Source: a virus
Virus record (IMG/VR): IMGVR_UViG_3300028388_002306
Location: 1-20,034 of that record
Length of the DNA: 20,034 nucleotides
Direction: 5' to 3' (one strand)
In this document: in pieces, positions 7,575 to 13,139 of the stretch
Layout of the letters: every line of letters begins with the position of its first letter
How positions within the stretch are numbered: the first letter of the stretch is position 1
Position numbers and translations under genes: made by a program
Notes under the pieces: model-generated
What the model was told of the DNA's origin: nothing
Databases searched by the model: none
What the model saw: only the letters and a program-made list of their open reading frames with translations

Positions 7575-8088
7575 AAAGGAGATTGAGCGCCAATTGGCAA
7601 AGGATATAAAAGAAGTGGTAAAAATCTTTAGGACTTTACCAAAGGAGTATCGCGGGAAAGCCCGCAAAAGCTTGTTTAGAAAACCCGCGCTAATGTTTCG
7701 AGACGCGGCGCGGGGTAACGTTCCGGTTAGTGACAAACCCCACTATCGATACAAAAAAAGCATAGACGGCGAACCCGGGGAAAAAATTACCTATTTGCCA
7801 GGGAATTTAAAAAGGTCTTTACGGGTGTTAACTTTTCGTCGTTCGCCTGATGTATTTGTAGGACCAAAGAAAAAGCCGAAAAATAAGGAAAGCGCGGTTT
7901 TTGGCGGTGATGATAAAACGGTCGACCCGTATTACGCTAATTTTGTGGAAAATGGAACAAGCAAACAACCCCCGGCGGGGTATATGCGTAAGGCTTACGA
8001 CAACAACGTTAGCAAGGCGCGGCAAGTGTTAGAACAAAACGCGCTAAAGATATTTAATAAGTGGAAAAAGAAAGCCGAAAAAAAGTAA
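7567..8088 (+). CDS. HK97 gp10-like tail/head-tail protein
   Basis: A 173-residue basic protein with the hallmark of the HK97 gp10-like family near its end: YYANFVENGTSKQPPAGYMR, equivalent to the family's 'Y-A-x-x-V-E-x-G-T ... P-F-x-R-P' segment. The N-terminus is a charged helix (IERQLAKDIKEVVKIF), and a lysine-rich loop (GPKKKPKNKE) sits in the middle. These proteins act at the head-tail joint or in tail completion. It lies between the adaptor and the DUF3168-like gene, the canonical place, and overlaps the adaptor gene by 8 bases. The last codons are lysine-rich, and its stop directly abuts the next ATG. Confidence 0.8.
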   Translation: MSKKEIERQLAKDIKEVVKIFRTLPKEYRGKARKSLFRKPALMFRDAARGNVPVSDKPHYRYKKSIDGEPGEKITYLPGNLKRSLRVLTFRRSPDVFVGPKKKPKNKESAVFGGDDKTVDPYYANFVENGTSKQPPAGYMRKAYDNNVSKARQVLEQNALKIFNKWKKKAEKK

Positions 8089-8478
8089 ATGCAGCTTTTC
8101 GCCCCCATATATAATCGCTTAATTGGATCCACCGCAATAACTGATATTGTCGGGGATAAAATATTTTTTTCGCGTGCCGAACAAGGCGCCGCAACCCCTT
8201 ATATTGTAATAAACCAAGTAAGCGCCACAGGTAGCGAAACTAAAAGCGGGCCAAGTACGGTCGATAAAAACCGGGTACAAATAGACGCTTACAGCAGCGA
8301 CGCGGAGACGGTTGTAAACTTAAGCGAACTAATACGGCAACGCCTGGAATATTACCAGGGAACAAGCGCGGGCGTTTATTTAGATGGGGCGGTTTATGAT
8401 AATGAGGAGACCGGGTTTGATGAGGAAAGCGACGCCCACCGGTTAAGGGTTGATTATTTTATACGATATAAACGCTAG
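8089..8478 (+). CDS. tail completion / tail terminator protein, DUF3168-like
   Basis: A 129-residue protein with the usual features of DUF3168 (SPP1 gp17-like tail terminators). It opens with an amphipathic helix plus ITDIVGDKIFFSRAEQGAAT, followed by PYIVINQVS, then KNRVQIDAYSSDAETVVNLS and ending in VDYFIRYKR. Proteins of this family cap the tail tube and bind the head connector. The ATG immediately follows the stop of the gp10-like gene. Confidence is good because both the internal pattern and the gene order agree. Confidence 0.75.
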   Translation: MQLFAPIYNRLIGSTAITDIVGDKIFFSRAEQGAATPYIVINQVSATGSETKSGPSTVDKNRVQIDAYSSDAETVVNLSELIRQRLEYYQGTSAGVYLDGAVYDNEETGFDEESDAHRLRVDYFIRYKR

Positions 8479-8482
8479 TATT

Positions 8483-8710
8483 ATGATTGTACGACTTTTA
8501 AAAGATTGGGTAAACCCCACAAGCGGCCTAAAGAAAAAAGCCGGGTTAGTTTTTGAAGTAGATAATAATTTAGGCCGAAAATTGATACAAAGCGGCACCG
8601 CCGCAAAAGCTACGCAAGCCGAGTTATTAGGAACGGTAAAAACGGCTTTACGCGAAGAAATTAAACTCCCAAAGCCACCCAAAAAAGAAACCCCCAAAAA
8701 GGGTAAGTAA
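8483..8710 (+). CDS. small phage protein with Lys/Pro-rich tail
   Basis: A 75-residue protein starting at the ATG at 8483, 4 bases after the preceding stop; an in-frame TTG at 8450 lies inside the previous gene and is not favoured. Residues 1-45 look like a small beta-hairpin domain (VRLLKDW, then GLVFEVDNNLGRKLIQSGTA). The C-terminus is Lys/Pro-rich (KLPKPPKKETPKKGK). The domain is laid out like that of the protein at 6435-6638, where the basic extension is instead at the N-terminus. Its role is unknown; location suggests a tail or connector accessory. Confidence 0.6.
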   Translation: MIVRLLKDWVNPTSGLKKKAGLVFEVDNNLGRKLIQSGTAAKATQAELLGTVKTALREEIKLPKPPKKETPKKGK

Positions 8711-8741
8711 AGACCTATAAAAGACAACAATCGCCGGGAAA

Positions 8742-8755
8742 TTTTGGTACCAAAA
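8742..8755. promoter_or_regulatory. perfect 14-bp palindrome upstream of the major tail gene
   Basis: TTTTGGTACCAAAA is a perfect inverted repeat in the 58-base gap before the tail tube gene. It may be an operator or a site for a dimeric DNA-binding protein, but no binding protein is seen in the window and it could be chance. Overlapping AAATTTTG is near the Bacteroidota -7 promoter consensus (TAnnTTTG) with one mismatch. Confidence 0.3.
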
Positions 8756-8768
8756 AAATCTTATTTCC

Positions 8769-9182
8769 ATGCCAACGACAGACGTTTTAAATTCAACAAA
8801 TTACGCTTTTTACGCGGGGGGTACTAAAATTGCCCTTACTACCGACGTAAGCGTTAGCCTAACGCACGAACCACGCGACAAAACGAACAAAGACTCCGGG
8901 AAATGGCGCGAATTGTTAGAGGGCCTATTGTCCGGAAATGGTAGTTGTTCCGGCTTTTACGCCCACGACGCCGCGTATGGTTTCGACGATCTTTGGTCAA
9001 GTTGGGTAAACCGTACTACCTTAGTTATCAAAAGCAGTACCGCCGTAAGCGGCGACAAATATTTGCAAGGAACGGCGTATGTAGGAAATTTAGAGGTTTC
9101 GAGCCCGGGAGCGCAAGATAATGTAACATGGAGCGCAACCTTTGAGTTTACCGGCGCAATTACGCAAGGGACGGAAACCTAA
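8769..9182 (+). CDS. major tail protein (tail tube)
   Basis: A 137-residue beta-rich protein that fits the TP901-1/phi13-like major tail protein type, whose hexamers stack to form the tube of a long non-contractile tail. It has an opening DVLNSTNYAFYAGGTKIALT strand pair, a central KDSGKWRELLEGLLSGNGS turn typical of this family, and a late DNVTWSATFEFTGAIT strand near the C-terminus. No sheath gene is present, which supports a siphovirus tail. The gene follows a gap that contains a palindrome and is followed directly by a strong terminator, consistent with high expression of an abundant protein. Confidence 0.8.
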   Translation: MPTTDVLNSTNYAFYAGGTKIALTTDVSVSLTHEPRDKTNKDSGKWRELLEGLLSGNGSCSGFYAHDAAYGFDDLWSSWVNRTTLVIKSSTAVSGDKYLQGTAYVGNLEVSSPGAQDNVTWSATFEFTGAITQGTET

Positions 9183-9214
9183 GAGTTAGTTAATAGTTTG
9201 AACCGTTTTTTTTA

Positions 9215-9242
9215 GCGGGCCCAATACGGGCCCGCATTTTTC
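9215..9242 (+). terminator. intrinsic terminator after major tail gene
   Basis: GCGGGCCC (9215-9222) and GGGCCCGC (9228-9235) form a perfect 8-bp G-C stem around a 5-base AATAC loop, followed by ATTTTT. It starts 33 bases after the major tail stop codon. This is the clearest rho-independent terminator in the window. Confidence 0.85.
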
Positions 9243-9264
9243 TATCAACAACAAACCACAAATA

Positions 9265-9651
9265 ATGGCTAATTACCACACTTTAGAAATTGACGGGCGA
9301 AACGTTCCCGTTTCCTTTGGATGGGGCGCAATGGTAAAATTTGAGGAAAAAACCGGCGTAAGGTTTCCCGAGTTTCAGACCATGCTCGAAAAACAAGAAT
9401 ACCCAATGGGTTTACTTTTGGTGTATGTTTTAACCGGACTAATGGAAGGGGCCCGCAAAGCCGGGATCATTGCGGAGGATTGCCCATTTCAGACCGTTAC
9501 AGACGTTGCCGATTTTTTAGACGAACACCCCGACGCGTTGCTGAAAATTACAAACATTGCCCAAAGTGATAACGACGCTTTAGGAGATGAGAAAAAACCC
9601 GGGCCAAAAAAAAAGGGGCCCAAACCACCCCGCCCGCCCGCGAAGAAATAA
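9265..9651 (+). CDS. tail assembly chaperone, short (gpG-like) form
   Basis: A 128-residue protein in the position of lambda gpG, between the tail tube and the tape measure. It binds and chaperones the tape measure during tail assembly. The N-terminus (YHTLEIDGRNVPVSFGWGAM) and the following KFEEKTGVRFPEF segment are typical of Gram-negative siphovirus chaperones. The last residues are basic and Pro-rich (EKKPGPKKKGPKPPRPPAKK), encoded around the slippery site. Normal termination gives this short form; a -1 slip at 9609-9615 extends it into the frame ending at 9971. An alternative reading as an unrelated small tail gene is unlikely given the frameshift architecture. Confidence 0.8.
   Translation: MANYHTLEIDGRNVPVSFGWGAMVKFEEKTGVRFPEFQTMLEKQEYPMGLLLVYVLTGLMEGARKAGIIAEDCPFQTVTDVADFLDEHPDALLKITNIAQSDNDALGDEKKPGPKKKGPKPPRPPAKK
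9606..9615 (+). other. programmed -1 frameshift site (A AAA AAG)
   Basis: Nine A residues and a G are read in the chaperone frame so that the last two codons form the heptamer A AAA AAG (9609-9615), the classic bacterial -1 slippery sequence. Flanking GGGCC (9601-9605) and GGCCC (9617-9621) are complementary, so the run may sit in a hairpin loop. The -1 frame is open from 9615 to 9971. Confidence 0.75.
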
Positions 9652-9971
9652 TACAAAATTTTAGTTGGGCGCGGTTGCTGCAAATGGCCGGGAGTATGGG
9701 GTGGACCCCCCAAACCTTTTGGGATAGCACGCCCTTCGAGTTCTTTAATATTTTGGAGGGCTTTATTGATTACCAGGACCAACTCCAGCGCAACGCATGG
9801 CGACAAACGCAACTTTTAGCCTTTTATCAGGTTATTACCGCCCCCCATTATACACAAGGGAGTCTAAAGGGCCCCGAAGATCTAATAAAAACTAAATGGG
9901 ATGATGAAAACACCGGGAATAACTTAAAAAGCCCGGACCAACTTATCGACAGTTTGTCCGGCGTTAAATAA
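9615..9971 (+). CDS. tail assembly chaperone, frameshift extension (gpT-like)
   Basis: This is the 3' portion of the long chaperone form. After the -1 slip the ribosome reads from 9615 with no stop until 9971, so the fusion (start 9265) would have about 235 residues. The segment carries the typical T-domain pattern: SWARLLQMAGSMGWTPQTFW followed by STPFEFFNILEGF, like the 'A-x-x-x-G-x-x-P-x-x-F-W-x-x-T-x-x-E' signature of tail chaperone extensions. An independent ORF could begin at TTG 9675 or ATG 9684, but neither has a convincing start and both would cut into the conserved segment. The next gene, the tape measure, starts 6 bases later, the expected order. Confidence 0.75.
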   Translation, partial: GAQTTPPAREEIIQNFSWARLLQMAGSMGWTPQTFWDSTPFEFFNILEGFIDYQDQLQRNAWRQTQLLAFYQVITAPHYTQGSLKGPEDLIKTKWDDENTGNNLKSPDQLIDSLSGVK

Positions 9972-9977
9972 CGGCTT

Positions 9978-12404
9978 ATGTCAATTGGTAAACTACTTAT
10001 CCGGGTTGGGTTAGATATAAACCCTTTAAATAAAGACTTAAGAAACGCCGAGCGCCGCTTAAGCCGCGCCGGTGGCCGGTTGGCTAATGTAGGTAACGAA
10101 CTAAGCACGAGTTTAACTTTGCCCATTATTGGCATTGGTGGCGCGGCGATTAAAGCCGCCGCCGATTTTGAAAAGCTAGAAAAGGCAATGTCAGCGCAAA
10201 TGGGATCCACGGAAGCCGCCCGCGCTGAAATAGAAAAATTGCGAGAAGTTGCCAAAAATCCCGGGTTAGGGTTTGAACAGGCTATCATGGGCTCGGTACG
10301 GTTGCAAGCGGTAGAATTTGAAGCCGGACTCGCCCGGCGAAGTTTAGCCGCCTTTGGCAACGCTTTAGCGATTGCAGGAAAAGACGCCTCCGACCTGGAC
10401 GGCGTAACGTTGGCTTTATCACAGATAGCAAGTAAAGGAAAGGTAAGCGCCGAAGAAATAAACCAATTAGCCGAACGGGTGCCCCAAATCCGTAAAGCGA
10501 TGGCCGACGCTTTCGGAAGCGCCGACACCGAATATATACAAGGGTTGCAAAAAGCGGGCCTAACGACGGAGCAGTTTGTTACCGGCGTTGTGGAGCAATT
10601 AGAAAAATTGCCCCGCGCAACCGGTGGAATTGCTAACAGCTTTAATAATTTCCAAACTGCCGTAAAATTAAGTTTAGCCCAAATAGGTAAGGCAATCGAC
10701 GAAACGGTCGACGTTGAGCAAGTTATGGAACGCATAACCCAAAGCATAACCGGCGCGGTTAAATGGTTTGGAAGCCTGGACTCTTCCACAAAAAAAATGA
10801 TTGTACGGGCGGCGGCTTTAGTGGCCGCAATTGGTCCTTTAGCTAAAGTAATTGGGAGCGCTAAATTGGTAATGAGTGCTTTGTATGGTGTTATGTTAAC
10901 GGTTAACAAGGCAACCGGGCTCCTAACCATTGCACAAGCCGCGCTAAATGCAGTAATGAAAGCTAACCCGGTTGGTATTGTAATAACCGCTTTGTCGGTG
11001 TTAGCGTTAGCCTTTGCCACGGCATACAAGAAAAATGAAAAATTTAGAGCCGCAATAAACGGGTTAAAAGCCGTTGCCGTGGAAGTTTTGCGGGTATTGG
11101 GTGAAGCCGTCTCCGCTTTTGCGGAAGGTTTCAATAAAATGAAAACCGGCCAAATTAAAGCCGCCGCCGCCGCTTTCAAAGAGGGTTTTATCAAAAGTAA
11201 CCCAATTGGGATAGCAAGCACAGAGGGACAAAGGTTTGCTAATGCTTACCGCGACGCCGTAAAAGAAACCTTACAAAAGGAACAAGACTCGGATCCGGTA
11301 ACAGAGCCTTTAAAATTTGACGGCGAACAAGTAACAGACGAAACGACCGCCACAAGGAACGCAATACAAGACCTGTTAAACGCTAACCCGGTTGTTATGG
11401 ATATAACCGCCAGGGTAAAGCAGGAGCGTAAGGTGGCAAAAAATAAAGGCAAGCTTTACGGAGACAGTTTCGACACGCAAGGCGCCGAAATTGACGCTAT
11501 TACGAATGGAATTGAAAGCCTTTTAAATGAAGGGGTAGATCCGGCAAGCGCCGCCGTTCAAAATTTAGTCCAAGACTTTAACGATTTACGCGCCGCCGGT
11601 TCGATGGGGGTAACGCAAATGTTACCCTCTCTAAATTTGATACCGCCCGCAATTGATAGTATAACGGAAGCTAACCGGGAATTTTCCACGAGCAATATTG
11701 AGGTTTCCGATACTATGCAAAAAATGGGCGAACAATTACAAGCGATAAACGAACAAGGCGCCGTATTTGGTGACGCCCTTTCTATCAATCAAGAAAAAAT
11801 CAACGTTTTACGCCAAACAATAGCCGCTTTAATAGAGGAAGGGTTCGACCCAATGAGCGCAAAGGTTCAAAATTTGGTCGCCGAAATGCAAGCCTTACAA
11901 TTTTCGCAAGCGGTGGGGCAAATGTTTACCGAAATGGGGCAGAGTATGATGAGCGCGGCAAAGCAGGGCGAAACAAGCCTAAAAAGTTTGGCTTTAGTAG
12001 CTTTAGAAGCGGCCGGGGCTTTTATACAAGCTAAACTAATGGAAGCCGTAGCCGCCGCCGTTGCTGATAGTTTTAAAAAAACGGGGATGTTTGGTTTAGT
12101 GATAGGTGCCGGGGTAGCCGCCGCAACCGGGGCTTTATTTAATGGCTTAATGGGTAAAGTTAGCGGGGCAGTAGCTTTAGCCGACGGCGGTATTGTAAAC
12201 GGTCCAACTAACGCTTTAATTGGCGAGTATTCCGGCGCAAGGAATAACCCGGAAGTCGTTAGCCCTATTAACAAGCTTGAAGGAATGCTAAATAAAAGGG
12301 CGCAAAATATTAGCGTAGACGGGCAAATACGGGCCGACGGTAGCGACATGCTTATTGTAATAGAAAACGCCAAACGACGACAACAACGGACTCGAGGGTT
12401 TTAA
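9978..12404 (+). CDS. tape measure protein
   Basis: This is the long protein that sets tail length and is later ejected into the host. It has 808 residues. The N-terminus (IRVGLDINPLNKDLRNAERR) and the following GNELSTSLTLPIIGIG segment match the conserved tape measure N-terminal domain. Around residues 250-350 lies an Ala-rich hydrophobic section with likely membrane-spanning stretches (ANPVGIVITALSVLALAF). Residues 494-538 and 597-641 are a degenerate repeat. The C-terminus is Ala/Gly-rich and ends with ADGGIVNGPTNALIGEYSG followed by NPEVVSP, a common tape measure ending. By the rough lambda-like relation of about 0.15 nm of tail per residue, the tail would be near 120 nm; this is inference. 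It is the largest gene between chaperone and tail tip, as expected. Confidence 0.95.
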   Translation: MSIGKLLIRVGLDINPLNKDLRNAERRLSRAGGRLANVGNELSTSLTLPIIGIGGAAIKAAADFEKLEKAMSAQMGSTEAARAEIEKLREVAKNPGLGFEQAIMGSVRLQAVEFEAGLARRSLAAFGNALAIAGKDASDLDGVTLALSQIASKGKVSAEEINQLAERVPQIRKAMADAFGSADTEYIQGLQKAGLTTEQFVTGVVEQLEKLPRATGGIANSFNNFQTAVKLSLAQIGKAIDETVDVEQVMERITQSITGAVKWFGSLDSSTKKMIVRAAALVAAIGPLAKVIGSAKLVMSALYGVMLTVNKATGLLTIAQAALNAVMKANPVGIVITALSVLALAFATAYKKNEKFRAAINGLKAVAVEVLRVLGEAVSAFAEGFNKMKTGQIKAAAAAFKEGFIKSNPIGIASTEGQRFANAYRDAVKETLQKEQDSDPVTEPLKFDGEQVTDETTATRNAIQDLLNANPVVMDITARVKQERKVAKNKGKLYGDSFDTQGAEIDAITNGIESLLNEGVDPASAAVQNLVQDFNDLRAAGSMGVTQMLPSLNLIPPAIDSITEANREFSTSNIEVSDTMQKMGEQLQAINEQGAVFGDALSINQEKINVLRQTIAALIEEGFDPMSAKVQNLVAEMQALQFSQAVGQMFTEMGQSMMSAAKQGETSLKSLALVALEAAGAFIQAKLMEAVAAAVADSFKKTGMFGLVIGAGVAAATGALFNGLMGKVSGAVALADGGIVNGPTNALIGEYSGARNNPEVVSPINKLEGMLNKRAQNISVDGQIRADGSDMLIVIENAKRRQQRTRGF
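11457..11900 (+). repeat. 45-residue internal duplication in the tape measure protein
   Basis: Residues 494-538 (nt 11457-11591) and 597-641 (nt 11766-11900) align without gaps at an offset of 103 residues. By my count 17 of 45 positions are identical. The core is GVDPASAAVQNLV in the first copy and GFDPMSAKVQNLV in the second. At the DNA level the copies have diverged, so this is an old duplication or a structural repeat. Confidence 0.75.
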
Positions 12405-12413
12405 TAGTGAAAA

Positions 12414-13139
12414 ATGATAATTAACGCCGATTGTTTGCAAGTTCTTAAGGAGATGCAACCCGAGACAATAAACGCGGTTGTTACCGACCCCCCGTATTGT
12501 TCCGGCGGTTTCAATGAAGCGGGCAAAAGTAACGCAAAGGGGCAGGGGTTAAGAAGTGAAACGATAAGGGAGGAGGGTTGGTTTGTAAATGACAATATGA
12601 CAACGGCGGGCCTTGTTTGGCTTTTACGAAATGTAGCCGTAGAAGTGGAACGACTTTTAAAAACCGGCGGGTCGATGCTAATGTTTACGGATTGGCGAAT
12701 GGTGCCCCATTTAGCGCCCGCCCTGGAAAGTTCGGGTTTGAGGTATCAAAATATGATAGTTTGGGATAAAATGCAGGTGGGGCTCGGCCGGGGCTTTAGA
12801 TCACAGCACGAAATAATATTGCATTTTACAAAAGGCACCGGGGTATATTTTGACAAATCCACCGGAAACGTTTTACGATCGAAACGAATAAACGCCCAAA
12901 CGCGCCTCCACCAAACGGAGAAACCGGTAGAACTTTTGGCGCAACTTGTTAAAGTAGTAACCCAACCGGGCGACGTTGTTTTGGATCCTTTCGGCGGGTC
13001 AATGAGTACGGGCGAAACTTGCGTCCGGTTAGGTCGTAATTTTGTAGGGATCGACAAAGGGCGCGGGTATTGTGAAATTGGAAAAGAGCGACTAAAAAAA
13101 GCCGCCCAAACCATACAAACAAGTTTATTTAATGGCTAA
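12414..13139 (+). CDS. DNA amino-methyltransferase (N6-adenine or N4-cytosine), beta-class order
   Basis: A 241-residue S-adenosylmethionine-dependent DNA methyltransferase. The catalytic motif IV is DPPY at residues 25-28, within AVVTDPPYCSGGF. The SAM-binding motif I is at the C-terminal side, residues 191-196 in VVLDPFGGS, followed by TGETCVRLGRNFVGID. Catalytic motif before SAM motif, with a TEKPVELL segment in between, is the arrangement of the N6-adenine/N4-cytosine MTases of the beta class. No restriction endonuclease is adjacent, so it is an orphan, likely modifying phage DNA against host restriction. It sits inside the tail operon: it starts 9 bases after the tape measure and overlaps the next tail gene by 8 bases, so it should be made late. 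The target sequence cannot be read from the protein. Confidence 0.9.
   Translation: MIINADCLQVLKEMQPETINAVVTDPPYCSGGFNEAGKSNAKGQGLRSETIREEGWFVNDNMTTAGLVWLLRNVAVEVERLLKTGGSMLMFTDWRMVPHLAPALESSGLRYQNMIVWDKMQVGLGRGFRSQHEIILHFTKGTGVYFDKSTGNVLRSKRINAQTRLHQTEKPVELLAQLVKVVTQPGDVVLDPFGGSMSTGETCVRLGRNFVGIDKGRGYCEIGKERLKKAAQTIQTSLFNG

Noticed and set aside
9848-11221. Long antisense open frame (457 codons) opposite the tape measure gene
   Set aside because: Its translation is low-complexity and mirrors the Ala/Lys-rich sense codons. The sense strand has a clear tape measure protein, so this is a shadow frame.
11867-12373. Antisense open frame (168 codons) opposite the tape measure C-terminus
   Set aside because: Ser/Ala/Pro-rich translation of the complement of Ala/Gly-rich sense codons; no start context or partner genes on that strand.
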